Shown piece after piece: positions 7,230 to 16,593 of a DNA stretch of 64,000 nt. A program made the position numbers and the translations under genes. This DNA comes from JACOTK01 sp963743945 (GTDB lineage Bacteria > Actinomycetota > Acidimicrobiia > Acidimicrobiales > CADCSY01). The notes beneath the pieces were generated by a model that saw only the letters and a list, made by a program, of their open reading frames with translations, did no database searches and was not told where the DNA came from. Where the stretch lies: NCBI GenBank assembly GCA_963743945.1, contig CAVURO010000005.1, positions 62,001 through 126,000 of the forward strand. Reading direction: 5' to 3'. Numbering within the stretch: position 1 is the first letter of the stretch; every line of letters begins with the position of its first letter.

Positions 7230-9629
7230 ATGGCTGAGCCCATTGCCGTCTCATGTCCCATTTCCGGGACCGAGAAGAGCCTGTCATTCGAGACGGGCAA
7301 ACTGGCTGCGCAATCACAAGGCGCCGTTGTCGCCAGGATTGGCAACACCGAGGCGTTGGTCACGGCCAATGCCGCCAAGTCGGTTCGTGAGGGAATGGAT
7401 TTCTTCCCCCTCACCGTCGACGTCGAGGAGCGCATGTATGCCGCTGGGAAGATCCCGGGCTCGTTCTTCCGCCGTGAGGGTCGTCCCACCGACAACGCCA
7501 TCCTGACGTGTCGGTTGATCGACCGACCGCTTCGTCCCAGCTTCGCCGAGGGCTTTCGCAACGAGACCCAGGTCGTGGCCACCATCCTCGGAGCCGATCT
7601 GGAGAACCCCCACGATGTTCTGGCCATCAACGGCGCTTCGGCGGCGCTGATGCTGTCGGGCATCCCGTTCCAAGGGCCCATCGGCGCCGTGCGTCTGGCT
7701 CGGAGCATCGAAGGCACGTGGATTCCCCATCCCACCTACCAGGAGGGCGACGAGTCCACCTTCGAGTTGGTGGTTGCCGGCCGTGAGATCGACGGCGACG
7801 TCGCGATCATGATGGTTGAGGCCGGTGGCACCGAGCGCGCCTGGGAATACTACGAGGACGGCGCTCCCAAGGTGACCGAGGAGGTCATCGCCGATGGTCT
7901 CGAAGCCGCCAAGACCTGGATTCGCGAGTCGATCGAGCTCCAACGCCAACTCGTCGACAAGGCCGGTGTGCGGCAGGCGTTGCCTTTCGTTCCCCAGCTC
8001 GACTACGCCGACGACGTCTATGGCGAGGTCGAGGCGATGACGGGCCCGACGTTGGCGGTCGCCATGGCGATGGTCGACAAGACCGAACGCAACGCAGCTG
8101 TCGATCAGATCGCCTCGACCGCGGTCGCCGACCTCGGTGAGAGGTTCGCGGGACGTGAGAGCGAGATCAAGGCCGCTGTGCGTTCGGTCACCAAGAAGGT
8201 GGTTCGCAGGCGCATCGTCGAGGAGGGCCTTCGCATCGACGGCCGCAAGGCCGGAGAGCTGCGCCCCATCACCGCGGAGGTGGGCCTCATCGGCACCTCG
8301 CATGGCTCGGGCCTCTTCCAAAGAGGTGAGACCCAGGTGCTCAACGTCTGCACCCTGGGCATGCCCCGCATGGATCAGATGCTGGACACCATCGGCACCG
8401 ATGATCGCAAGCGCTACATGCACCACTACAACATGCCACCGTCTGCCAACGGCGAGACCGGCCGCGTGGGAAGTCCGAAGCGCCGGGAGATCGGCCATGG
8501 CCTGTTGGCCGAGCGCGCGCTGTTGCCCGTGGTCCCCTCCAAGGCAGACTTCCCGTACACGCTCCGACTCGTGTCGGAGGTGCTGGCCTCGAATGGCTCG
8601 ACCTCGATGGCCTCGGTTTGTGCAAGCAGCCTTTCCCTCATGGATGCGGGCGTTCCCATCAAGGCCCCGGTTGCCGGCATCGCCATGGGCCTCGTCTACG
8701 CCGAGGGCGTCTATACCGCCCTCACCGACATCCTGGGCGCCGAGGATGCCTATGGCGACATGGACTTCAAGGTGGCCGGAACCGCTGATTTCGTCACAGC
8801 CCTGCAACTCGACACCAAGATCGAGGGTCTTCCGGCCGATGTGTTGGCTTCTGCGCTCCAGCAGGCCAAGGAGGCTCGCCTGGCGATCCTGGAGATCATG
8901 GATGCCACGATCGCCGACCCACGTGACGAGGTCGGCGAGCATGCGCCGAAGATCGTCAGCTTCGAGATTCCGATCGACAAGATCGGTGAGGTCATCGGGC
9001 CCAAGGGCAAAGTCATCAACACGTTGCAGCAGGAGACCGGCGCCGACATCGCCGTCGACGACGACGGGACCGTGGGAACGGTGACCATCGGTTCGAAGGA
9101 TGGCGGGGCGGTTTCCGAGGCTCGCCGTCGGATCGAGCTGATCCTCGACCCGCCCACGGCCAAGGTCGGAGCGGTCTACATGGGCAGGGTGGTCAACATC
9201 ACCAAGTTCGGTGCCTTCGTGAACATTCTCCCCGGTCGAGACGGGCTGGTCCACATCTCGAAGCTCGGGAGCGGAAAGCGAATCGATCGAGTGGAGGACG
9301 TGCTCAACCTCGGTGACAGCATCGAGGTGCGGGTCGATGACGTCGACCCGCAGGGGAAGGTGTCGCTGTCGCCCGCGAGCGACGAGCCGGCTGCCGATGT
9401 CGCTGCACCGGTGGCTGACCGTGCGCCGGATCGTGCCCCGGCGCCAACCTCCGACGTTGGATCGAGCGCCGACCCCAAGCCGAGCGCGCCAGTTGCGACG
9501 GCTTCCTTTGAGGATGCCTTTGACGCCGAGCTGCGGGACGAGTTCGGCGATCTCGGGCCGGCTGCGGGCGGTGGTCGAGCATCGGGTGGTGATCGCCCCG
9601 GCGGTCGTGGCGCCCGACGCCGCAACTGA
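7230..9629 (+). CDS. pnp: Polyribonucleotide nucleotidyltransferase (PNPase)
   Basis: 799 residues from ATG 7230, chosen for its AAAGGAG Shine-Dalgarno five bases upstream. PNPase degrades RNA 3' to 5' using phosphate. Two RNase PH-like domains (first with REGMDFFPLTVDVEERMYAAGK, second with RGETQVLNVCTLG and MDFKVAGTADFVTALQLD) flank a helical domain. A KH domain (about 580-640, loop GPKG) and an S1 domain (about 646-717) follow. An acidic, Pro/Ala-rich tail ends in GGRGARRRN, longer than in E. coli and typical of actinobacteria. Confidence 0.98.
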   Translation: MAEPIAVSCPISGTEKSLSFETGKLAAQSQGAVVARIGNTEALVTANAAKSVREGMDFFPLTVDVEERMYAAGKIPGSFFRREGRPTDNAILTCRLIDRPLRPSFAEGFRNETQVVATILGADLENPHDVLAINGASAALMLSGIPFQGPIGAVRLARSIEGTWIPHPTYQEGDESTFELVVAGREIDGDVAIMMVEAGGTERAWEYYEDGAPKVTEEVIADGLEAAKTWIRESIELQRQLVDKAGVRQALPFVPQLDYADDVYGEVEAMTGPTLAVAMAMVDKTERNAAVDQIASTAVADLGERFAGRESEIKAAVRSVTKKVVRRRIVEEGLRIDGRKAGELRPITAEVGLIGTSHGSGLFQRGETQVLNVCTLGMPRMDQMLDTIGTDDRKRYMHHYNMPPSANGETGRVGSPKRREIGHGLLAERALLPVVPSKADFPYTLRLVSEVLASNGSTSMASVCASSLSLMDAGVPIKAPVAGIAMGLVYAEGVYTALTDILGAEDAYGDMDFKVAGTADFVTALQLDTKIEGLPADVLASALQQAKEARLAILEIMDATIADPRDEVGEHAPKIVSFEIPIDKIGEVIGPKGKVINTLQQETGADIAVDDDGTVGTVTIGSKDGGAVSEARRRIELILDPPTAKVGAVYMGRVVNITKFGAFVNILPGRDGLVHISKLGSGKRIDRVEDVLNLGDSIEVRVDDVDPQGKVSLSPASDEPAADVAAPVADRAPDRAPAPTSDVGSSADPKPSAPVATASFEDAFDAELRDEFGDLGPAAGGGRASGGDRPGGRGARRRN

Positions 9630-9646
9630 CCATTCGCATCACCCGG

Positions 9647-10900
9647 TTGCCCAGCGGCATCCGGGTGATCACCGAGAGCATCGCCCATGCCCGTTCCGTG
9701 GCCCTTGGGTACTGGATCGGGGTTGGACGTCGCGACGAACCCGCAGCTGCTGCGGGTTCGTCGCATTTTCTCGAGCACCTGCTTTTCAAGGGTGGCGAGA
9801 AAAGGGATGCGGCGGCGATTGCCCGGGCCGTCGACGCTCTCGGGGGCGAGATGAATGCCTTCACGACCCAGGAACACACGGCCTACTACCTGCGCCTGCC
9901 CGCGCGCGCCGTCGACTTCGGTCTCGACCTTTTGGCCGAGGTGATCTGGGAGCCCGCATTTCGCCCCCATGAGGTGGACGCCGAGCGCCAGGTCATCCTG
10001 GAGGAGATCCTCGTCGAGCTGGATACACCTGACGATCAGGTGATGTCGGTGTTGGCGGAGACGCTGTTTCCCGGCCACCCTCTCGGCCAGGAGGTGTTGG
10101 GAACACCGGAGTCCATCGCGGCGCTCACCCCGCAGGACATCGCGGCGTTCCACGAGCACTGGTACCAGCCCGTCAACATCGTGGTTGCAGCGGCGGGCGC
10201 CCTGGAGCACGAGGCGGTGGTCGAGTCCGTGGAGCGAGGGCTGGTCGCAGCGGGCAGGGGGAGCGGGGGAGCGGTTCCCCTTCGTGAGGCGCCGAGCGCT
10301 GCCCCCAAGCGGGTTGGCGTGGTGCGGCGAAAGACCGAACAGGCTCATCTTGCCATCGCCCTGCCGGGCCTTGCCTGCGGCGACGAAGATCGCTTTGCGC
10401 TTGCGGTGTTGAATCAGGCACTCGGCGGTGGCATGTCGAGTCGGTTGTTCCAGATCATTCGGGAGCAACGTGGACTGGCCTACTCGGTCTATTCCTCGAC
10501 CGCCGCTTATGCGGACTGCGGAGCATTGGTGATCTATGCCGGAACCTCTCCAGGCCGAGCCGGTGAGGTGCACGGCCTCATCAGCACCGAGCTCGACCGT
10601 TGCTCCCACCGCGGCATCGACGATGGCGAGCTGGCCGTGGCGAAGGGCTACCTCGAAGGAGCAACCCTGCTCGGTCTCGAGGACCCCGGAAGTTGCATGG
10701 CGCGCATCGGTCAGGCGTGCCTCGAAGGCGATGAGGTGATGGAGACCGATGAGCTCGTGTCCCGCTTCGCGCGGGTCACCGCTGCCGACGTGCGGCGGGT
10801 GATCGACCGGGTGTTCGGATCGGGCCGCCAGTCGCTCGCCGTGGTGAGTCCGTTGGGTCGGCGCGAGGTGGAGGGCTGGCTCTCTCCCCGGGTCGACTGA
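9647..10900 (+). CDS. M16 (pitrilysin/insulinase family) zinc metallopeptidase
   Basis: 417 residues from TTG 9647, the only start candidate near the family N-terminus LPSGIRVITE; the true start is uncertain. The inverted zinc motif HFLEH (His40, Glu43, His44) is intact, with the third ligand in the helix VILEEILVELD. The C-terminal half contains GGGMSSRLFQIIREQRGLAYSVYS, the usual substrate-binding second domain. It follows pnp by 17 bases; a pnp-M16 pair is common in actinobacteria and bacilli. Its substrate is unknown. Confidence 0.92.
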   Translation: MPSGIRVITESIAHARSVALGYWIGVGRRDEPAAAAGSSHFLEHLLFKGGEKRDAAAIARAVDALGGEMNAFTTQEHTAYYLRLPARAVDFGLDLLAEVIWEPAFRPHEVDAERQVILEEILVELDTPDDQVMSVLAETLFPGHPLGQEVLGTPESIAALTPQDIAAFHEHWYQPVNIVVAAAGALEHEAVVESVERGLVAAGRGSGGAVPLREAPSAAPKRVGVVRRKTEQAHLAIALPGLACGDEDRFALAVLNQALGGGMSSRLFQIIREQRGLAYSVYSSTAAYADCGALVIYAGTSPGRAGEVHGLISTELDRCSHRGIDDGELAVAKGYLEGATLLGLEDPGSCMARIGQACLEGDEVMETDELVSRFARVTAADVRRVIDRVFGSGRQSLAVVSPLGRREVEGWLSPRVD

Positions 10901-10918
10901 CCGAATCCCCGAGTAGGC

Positions 10919-10982
10919 ATGCCGGACCAGTCGAGCGACCGGTCAATTGAACGACCGACCAATCGGACGACCGACCAATCGA
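10919..10982. repeat. 16-bp tandem repeats upstream of dapB
   Basis: Two near-identical units ACGACCGACCAATCGG and ACGACCGACCAATCGA are head to tail, preceded by a clear degenerate unit GCGACCGGTCAATTGA and a weaker one. The array ends 63 bases before the dapB start. It may be an iterated operator or a slippage product. Confidence 0.7.
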
Positions 10983-11045
10983 ACCACGGATGGTCGAGGA
11001 CTCCAAAAGTCGTCGTGTCGGGGGTCGTTCCACAAGAATGCGGCC

Positions 11046-11840
11046 ATGACCATTCGAGTAGGGGTGTTCGGGGCGGCGGGACGCATGGGCCGCACGGTGT
11101 GCCAGGCGGTCGTCGAGGACCCGGAGCTGGAGCTCGTCGCGGCGGTCGATCTGCACCACGCCGGTCTCGACCTGCGTCAGGTGACGGGCATCGACCTCGA
11201 TCTGAGCATCTCCTCGACGGCGGATGCGCTCGGCGATGCGGGTGCCCAGGTGGCGATCGATTTCACCGAGGCGCATGCGGCCCGGGAGAACCTGACGTGG
11301 TGCGCAGCGAACGGTGTGCACGCCGTGGTGGGCACGACCGGGCTGACCGATGCCGATCTGGATCGGGTTCGCCGGGTGTTCCGCACGAGCAACTGCGTGG
11401 TCGCACCGAACTTCGCGATCGGGGCCGTGCTGATGATGCGCTTCGCCGAGATGGCGGCGCCCTACTTCGAGACGGCCGAGATCATCGAGCTCCATCACGA
11501 GGAGAAGCGCGATGCGCCGTCCGGCACGGCGCTGATGACGCTCGCCCGCATGGCCGAGGCATCATCCGACTGGATACCGGACTCCACGACCGACCTGGTC
11601 CTCCCGGGTGCGCGGGGGGCGAAGGGTCCTGCAGGCATCCCGGTTCATTCGGTTCGCCTGCGCGGCCTGGTCGCCCATCAGGAGGTCCTGCTCGGCACGA
11701 CCGGGCAGTCGCTCAGCATTCGTCATGACTCCTACGACCGCAGCTCCTTCATGCCGGGGGTGCTCCTCGCCACGAAGGCGGTTGCCGATCGGCCCGGGCT
11801 GACGGTTGGCCTCGATACGCTTCTGGGACTCCGGGACTAG
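11046..11840 (+). CDS. dapB: 4-hydroxy-tetrahydrodipicolinate reductase
   Basis: 264 residues from ATG 11046, at the conserved N-terminus VGVFGAAGRMGR that binds NAD(P)H. The enzyme reduces the DapA product to tetrahydrodipicolinate in lysine and diaminopimelate synthesis. The catalytic region ELHHEEKRDAPSGTA is intact, as is the end RSSFMPGVLLA. Its partner gene dapA lies about 5 kb downstream. It is convergent with the DedA-like gene, only 5 bases apart. Confidence 0.96.
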   Translation: MTIRVGVFGAAGRMGRTVCQAVVEDPELELVAAVDLHHAGLDLRQVTGIDLDLSISSTADALGDAGAQVAIDFTEAHAARENLTWCAANGVHAVVGTTGLTDADLDRVRRVFRTSNCVVAPNFAIGAVLMMRFAEMAAPYFETAEIIELHHEEKRDAPSGTALMTLARMAEASSDWIPDSTTDLVLPGARGAKGPAGIPVHSVRLRGLVAHQEVLLGTTGQSLSIRHDSYDRSSFMPGVLLATKAVADRPGLTVGLDTLLGLRD

Positions 11841-11845
11841 GTCTG

Positions 11846-12592
11846 CTAGGGCGTCGTCGATCCCTCGGCGGGCCCTTCCCCGGGGGCCTCGTGCTCCAGT
11901 TCGTGCTCCAGCTCCAATTCGTGCTCCAGCTCCAATTCGTGCTCCAATTCGTGCTCCAGCTCGGCGAGCGCCTCGATCTCGCCGGTGCCTCGGAGGTGGT
12001 CATAGAGGAGCTGCAGGAGGATGGCGGCGACGCCTGCGATCGTGAGCTGGAGCTGGTACTCCTTGAAGAAGCCGAGCAGATCCTTGAGGGGCTCCTCGAA
12101 GAGGTCGCCAACCCAGCGGATGAGCACGAGGCGAGCGATGGTGCCGGTGATGTTGATCGTGAGGAACGTCGCCGGCGACATGCGCTGGGCTCCGGCGAAC
12201 AGGCAGATGTAGTTGTTCGGAAGGACGAACAACATGGGGTACATCGCCTTGGAGAAGGCCCATTCCGCCTGTTTGAGCGCTTGGCCGATGCTGCCACCCC
12301 GGCGGTGCATCCAGTCGATCGCCGCATCGCCGTACCAGTAGCCGAGCAGGTAGAAGAGCGGATCCGAGAGGAGCAGCCGCCCGGTGCCCACCAGATAGAA
12401 CGACCACGGGTCGAGTCTGCCGGACGCAAGGATCATGTGGCGGTTGCGCGGGTCCAAGACGATCAACAGCAGTGGATGGTCCACGGCCAGCTTGGCGACG
12501 AATGCCTGACCGATCTGGGCCCCGATGATCAACAGGCCGATCGGCACGAGCAACATGATGAGCCGCCGCCGGCGTTGTGCCTGGTCCTCCAC
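11846..12592 (-). CDS. DedA-like (VTT domain) membrane protein with ELEH-repeat tail
   Basis: 248 residues from GTG 12592. Hydrophobic segments near 10-35, 48-90, 118-140, 150-170 and 180-200 and the core GYWYGDAAIDWMHRRGG ... LPNNYICLFAGAQRMSP resemble the DedA/VTT family, thought to move or flip lipids or couple to the membrane potential. The predicted cytoplasmic tail (about 205-240) is almost entirely Glu, Leu and His in ELEH units. No partner gene nearby explains its role. Function is inferred from fold only. Confidence 0.78.
   Translation of the reverse strand: MEDQAQRRRRLIMLLVPIGLLIIGAQIGQAFVAKLAVDHPLLLIVLDPRNRHMILASGRLDPWSFYLVGTGRLLLSDPLFYLLGYWYGDAAIDWMHRRGGSIGQALKQAEWAFSKAMYPMLFVLPNNYICLFAGAQRMSPATFLTINITGTIARLVLIRWVGDLFEEPLKDLLGFFKEYQLQLTIAGVAAILLQLLYDHLRGTGEIEALAELEHELEHELELEHELELEHELEHEAPGEGPAEGSTTP
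11891..11962 (-). repeat. Simple repeats encoding the ELEH tail
   Basis: On the plus strand the array reads as 12- and 18-bp units built on GTGCTCCAATTC and GTGCTCCAGCTC, all multiples of 6 bp, so frame is kept. It encodes alternating ELEHE and LELEH blocks, giving an acidic, histidine-bearing, probably helical tail. Confidence 0.9.
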
Positions 12593-12709
12593 CGTTCCAG
12601 GTTAGGCGTTCCGGGGTGACGTCGGCCCGACCCATGGGATTGAGCGCGTGGTCGTGGGGCGGCGGATAGGGTCAGGTCGTTCGAAGGATCGAGTTTCCAG
12701 GAGGATTCC

Positions 12710-14338
12710 ATGAAGGGTCTGATGCAGGATGTGCCGCTGACGCTGCCACACTTCTTCCAACGCGCCGAGCGGCTCTTTCCCGACAAGGAGGTGGTGAGCG
12801 CAACCGGTGCCGGCACCCGGGAGCGCATGACCTATGGAACATGGGCGCGGCGTACCCGACAGCTGGGCGGTGTGCTGCAACAGCTGGGGATCAGCGCCGA
12901 TGGGCGGGTCGCGACCTTTGCCTGGAACTCCGGGCGTCACCTGGAGCTCTACTTCGCGGCGCCTTGCAGCGGTCGAATCCTGCACACCCTGAACCTGCGC
13001 CTCTTTCCCGAGCAGCTCACGTACATCGTCAACCATGCCGAGGACGAGGTGATCTTTGTCGATCGTTCCCTGGTGGCGATGCTGTGGCCGCTCATGAAGA
13101 CCTTCAGCACCGTGCGCCACGTGGTCGTGATGGACGATGGTCGAGGCGACATACCATCGGGGGAGGGTCCCGAGCTTCATGATTACGAAACGCTCCTCGC
13201 CGGTGCGGAGCCCGTCGAGTTCGACGTCCGGGACGAGGATCGGGCGGCTTCGATGTGCTACACGAGCGGCACCACGGGCAACCCGAAGGGCGTGGTCTAT
13301 TCGCATCGATCGACCTGGCTGCACACCGTCGGTGCAATGGGCGCTGACGCCCTTGGTGTGCGAGAGAGCGACGTGATCCTTCCCGTGGTTCCCATGTTCC
13401 ACGCAAATGCGTGGGGTCTCGCCCACGCTGCAGTTGCAGCAGGTGCCTCCCTGGTCATGCCCGGTCCCGATCTTGCGCCCAAGGCCATCGCAGCCCTGAT
13501 CGAGGAGGAGCGCGTGACGGTCGCAGCCGGTGTCCCGACGATCTGGATGGGCGTTCTGCCCGAGCTGAAGGGCAGGGACACATCCAGCCTGCGCGCCATC
13601 CCCTGCGGTGGCTCGGCGGTTCCCAGGGCGCTGTCCGAGGGGTATCGGGAACAGACAGGACTTCCCATCCTCCAGGCATGGGGGATGACCGAGACGAGTC
13701 CCGTCGCCTCGGTTGGCATGATCAAGTCGACGTTTGCCGATGGTTCGGACGACATGCTGGCCGAGCTGCGCACGACCGTGGGACTCCCGGTCATCGGGGT
13801 CGAGATCCGCGTCGTGGAGCCGGACACGCTCGAGGAGCTCAGCTGGGACGGCGAGCAGTCGGGTGAGTTGCAGGCTCGAGGACCGTGGATAGCGGCTTCG
13901 TACTACAACGACGACCGCTCCGAGGAGTCCTTCACCGCCGATGGTTGGCTTCGCACCGGTGACGTCGCGACGATCGACCCGGAGGGCTACATCCGTCTGG
14001 TCGATCGGACCAAGGATCTGGTGAAGTCGGGGGGTGAGTGGATCTCGTCGGTGGAGCTGGAGAACGAGTTGATGGCCCATCCCAAGGTGGCGGAAGCAGC
14101 GGTCATCGGTGTTGCGCACCCGAAGTGGGGCGAGCGACCGCTTGCCTGTGTCGTGGTGAAGCCGGGTGAGACCGTCTCGGGAGAGGAGCTGCTCGCATTC
14201 CTGGAGCCCAGGGTAGCGAAGTGGTGGCTGCCCGATGAAGTGGTGTTCATCGACGAGGTGCCCAAGACGTCGGTGGGCAAGTTCTCGAAGAAGGATCTTC
14301 GACAGCGCTTTGCCGATCACATCCTGCCCGGGACATGA
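12710..14338 (+). CDS. Fatty-acid / acyl-CoA ligase (AMP-forming)
   Basis: 542 residues from ATG 12710 with a textbook AGGAGG six bases upstream. The ATP-binding motif YTSGTTGNPKG, the motif QAWGMTETSP, the hinge WLRTGDVATIDPEGYI and the catalytic lysine in SVGKFSKKDLR are all present, so the enzyme should form an acyl-adenylate and then an acyl-CoA. It resembles medium- to long-chain ligases used in lipid breakdown. The TetR-type gene directly downstream may control it. Confidence 0.92.
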   Translation: MKGLMQDVPLTLPHFFQRAERLFPDKEVVSATGAGTRERMTYGTWARRTRQLGGVLQQLGISADGRVATFAWNSGRHLELYFAAPCSGRILHTLNLRLFPEQLTYIVNHAEDEVIFVDRSLVAMLWPLMKTFSTVRHVVVMDDGRGDIPSGEGPELHDYETLLAGAEPVEFDVRDEDRAASMCYTSGTTGNPKGVVYSHRSTWLHTVGAMGADALGVRESDVILPVVPMFHANAWGLAHAAVAAGASLVMPGPDLAPKAIAALIEEERVTVAAGVPTIWMGVLPELKGRDTSSLRAIPCGGSAVPRALSEGYREQTGLPILQAWGMTETSPVASVGMIKSTFADGSDDMLAELRTTVGLPVIGVEIRVVEPDTLEELSWDGEQSGELQARGPWIAASYYNDDRSEESFTADGWLRTGDVATIDPEGYIRLVDRTKDLVKSGGEWISSVELENELMAHPKVAEAAVIGVAHPKWGERPLACVVVKPGETVSGEELLAFLEPRVAKWWLPDEVVFIDEVPKTSVGKFSKKDLRQRFADHILPGT

Positions 14339-14420
14339 CCCTCGGCGAGTTGCAGATGCCCCGACGGTAGAAGTGCCGCCCTTCAGGATCGCGGCCGCAG
14401 CAGCTCGCGTGTCGGCAACC

Positions 14421-14449
14421 GTTCGTCTCACCCATGATATGAGACGAAC
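14421..14449. promoter_or_regulatory. 29-bp perfect-arm dyad, likely TetR operator
   Basis: Arms GTTCGTCTCA and TGAGACGAAC are perfect 10-bp inverted repeats around a 9-base spacer. The site ends 21 bases before the TetR-family start and lies 82 bases after the ligase stop. TetR proteins usually bind such dyads next to their own genes, so autoregulation is the simplest reading. Confidence 0.6.
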
Positions 14450-14470
14450 ACGTGCTAGTGTCTCAACCCC

Positions 14471-15148
14471 ATGGGCCTTGCCGCTGGAACGACGCCACAT
14501 GATGTTGTGAGCCCTTCCGCTGCCAATCCTCGTCGGCGAGTATTGGATGCCGCCCTCGCCTGCATCGCTCGTCGGGGCATCACCAAGACCACGCTGGAGG
14601 ACATCGCTCATGAGGCGGGCTGCAGTCGGGCAACGATCTATCGCATGTTTCCGGGAGGCAAGGACACGCTGGTCGGGGCATTGACCGTGGAGGAGGCGTT
14701 GCGCTTCATGGAGGGACTCGGAGCCCATCTGGACGAGGCCGACGACCTGGTGTCGATGCTCGAGGGCGGCGTCCTGTACGCGTCACAGATCGTTGCCGGT
14801 CACAAGGCGCTGCAGTTCCTGTTCGCGCACGAGCCTGAGCAGATCATTCCCACGGCGCTGGGGAGGGGCCGCGAGTCGCTCTCGGCGATCTCGGCCTTCC
14901 TGGCGCCGTACATGGCCAGACACGTGGGAGACGTGCGTGCGGGAGCCGACGCGGAATGGGTGGTACGACTCGTGTTCTCCTACAACCTGGCTCCCAGCAG
15001 GCACTTCGATCTCACGTCGGTCGACGACGTTCATCGATTTGTTCGCGACTACGTACTGCCCGGTGTTCATCCCGGGACCAGCAACCCAGCGCACGTACCG
15101 TCCCTGACAAATCGTTCCGACCATGGAGTCCCGTCGTACGGGCAATGA
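14471..15148 (+). CDS. TetR/AcrR-family transcriptional regulator
   Basis: 225 residues. The N-terminal helix-turn-helix is clear: VLDAALACIARRG, then TLEDIAHEAGCSRATIYRMF. The C-terminal ligand domain is not assignable. ATG 14471 has no Shine-Dalgarno and could be read from a leaderless or very short leader message. It follows an acyl-CoA ligase, so an acyl-CoA or fatty-acid ligand is possible. Confidence 0.92.
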   Translation: MGLAAGTTPHDVVSPSAANPRRRVLDAALACIARRGITKTTLEDIAHEAGCSRATIYRMFPGGKDTLVGALTVEEALRFMEGLGAHLDEADDLVSMLEGGVLYASQIVAGHKALQFLFAHEPEQIIPTALGRGRESLSAISAFLAPYMARHVGDVRAGADAEWVVRLVFSYNLAPSRHFDLTSVDDVHRFVRDYVLPGVHPGTSNPAHVPSLTNRSDHGVPSYGQ

Positions 15149-15235
15149 CCGTCTGAGTTCCTTGTTTGCCGCTAGCGTCCCAGGGCGAAGCGGAGTGGCG
15201 CCACCAGGGCGGCGGGGGCCGAGAACAAGGAGCTC

Positions 15236-15703
15236 ATGATGAGGGGACAGGTGATGCGTCGAGGTGCGACGGCGGTGTCGATGGTGATCCTGGCCGGGGT
15301 CCTGGGCGGTTGCGGCGACGACGCCATCTCGAAGGCCGACTTCGTTGCCGCCGCCGGAAAGATCTGCAAGGGGATCGACACGAAGCTGATCGCCCTCGAC
15401 AAGTCGATCGGCGAGCCCGGCGAGGCCGGGGCCACCCCCGCACAGCAGCAGGGAATCGTGAAGGGCGCGGGCGCGATCTTCAAGGACGCGGCGGAGGAGT
15501 TGGCCAAGCTCGATCAGCCGAGTGAGGACAGAGACACCGTCAAGAGCTTTGTCGCGGCGATGCAAAAGGGAGCGGACGAGGTGATTGCCGCAGGCGCAAC
15601 GCCGGAAAAGGCCGAAGCGCTCCTGTCGAGCGGCAGGGACCCGATGCAAAAGGCCAATGATCTGGCCGACAAGTACGGTCTGACCGAATGTGGCGCGCAG
15701 TAG
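15236..15703 (+). CDS. Small secreted lipoprotein, paralogue of the next gene
   Basis: 155 residues with AAGGAG before ATG 15236. A signal peptide ends in a lipobox (GVLGGC), so it should be lipid-anchored. The mature part is helical, with one Cys pair (KICKGID and the terminal TECG). It aligns along its length with the N-terminal half of the next gene: both start with a KAD/KAK...AICxxLD helix and end with DPMQKANDLADKYGLTECG versus DPFRSALEVADRFDLDACG. No named family is recognised. Confidence 0.75.
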   Translation: MMRGQVMRRGATAVSMVILAGVLGGCGDDAISKADFVAAAGKICKGIDTKLIALDKSIGEPGEAGATPAQQQGIVKGAGAIFKDAAEELAKLDQPSEDRDTVKSFVAAMQKGADEVIAAGATPEKAEALLSSGRDPMQKANDLADKYGLTECGAQ

Positions 15704-15705
15704 GG

Positions 15706-16593
15706 ATGGGCTCCTCGAGTCGTTCGCGTCGTCGACCCCCAGCGGTCGCGTTGATCGTCGTGTTGGCGCTGGGCGGTGGTGCCTGCAGCGGCAAGGACGA
15801 AGCGACCCGTAGCGGTCCACGTCTGTCGAAGGCCAAGTTGCTCGCTGAGGGCAATGCCATCTGCGCGAAATTGGACAAGGAGGTGACCGCGATCATCGAC
15901 CAGCTCGTCGAGAGCGCCGAGGAGCCGACGGCCAAGCAATCGCAAAAGGCACTGCGTGACGTGGTGCCGCTCTACGAGACGGCCTTCGACGAGCTTCGGA
16001 GCCTCAATCCTCCAAAGGCCGACGAGAAGACGGTCGACCGGTTCCTTGCGCTCAACGATCTCGCGTTCGAGAAGCTGAAGGAGGCGTCCAAACAGCCCGC
16101 CCAGGCCCAGGTCTTTCTGAACAGCGATGACGATCCGTTCCGGTCGGCGCTCGAGGTTGCCGATCGTTTCGACCTCGACGCGTGCGGGACGGGCGGAAGT
16201 CGGGCGGAGCAGGAACTGACGGCGGCACAGCGCAGCGCAGCCACCGAGGTTTCGGTGACGACCACGGAGTATGCCTACGCAGGGCTCCCGCCGGAGGTGC
16301 CTGCCGGCCCGCTGCTCCTCGGGTTCACCAACAAGGGCACAGAGCTGCACGAGCTGGTCGTGACCAAGCTCGGGGACGGTCAAACCATCGAACAGCTTCT
16401 CGCCCTCGTAGGTGAATCGGACCCCGCAGGCGACACGCTCAACGTCGGGTTTGCCTCGGCAGGCCCCGAGGGTTCGACGCAGCTCGGGGTGATGACCACC
16501 CCGGGAACCTACGCGCTCTTCTGCACCATGTTCGGCCGTGACGGCGTTCGCCACTATGCCAAGGGACTGGCAACGACGCTCAAGGTGCTGTGA
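15706..16593 (+). CDS. Lipoprotein with cupredoxin-like C-terminal domain
   Basis: 295 residues from ATG 15706; ATG 15688, inside the previous gene, is possible. The lipobox is ALGGGAC. Residues about 35-160 are the helical domain shared with the upstream gene. From about 180 on, a beta-rich domain (VSVTTTEYAYAGLPPEVPAG, FTNKGTELHELVVTKL, TPGTYALFCTMFG) looks like a plastocyanin-type fold with possible copper ligands: His in LHEL, Cys in FCTM and a His just before the end. Copper binding is inferred. It overlaps the next gene by 4 bases. Confidence 0.75.
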   Translation: MGSSSRSRRRPPAVALIVVLALGGGACSGKDEATRSGPRLSKAKLLAEGNAICAKLDKEVTAIIDQLVESAEEPTAKQSQKALRDVVPLYETAFDELRSLNPPKADEKTVDRFLALNDLAFEKLKEASKQPAQAQVFLNSDDDPFRSALEVADRFDLDACGTGGSRAEQELTAAQRSAATEVSVTTTEYAYAGLPPEVPAGPLLLGFTNKGTELHELVVTKLGDGQTIEQLLALVGESDPAGDTLNVGFASAGPEGSTQLGVMTTPGTYALFCTMFGRDGVRHYAKGLATTLKVL

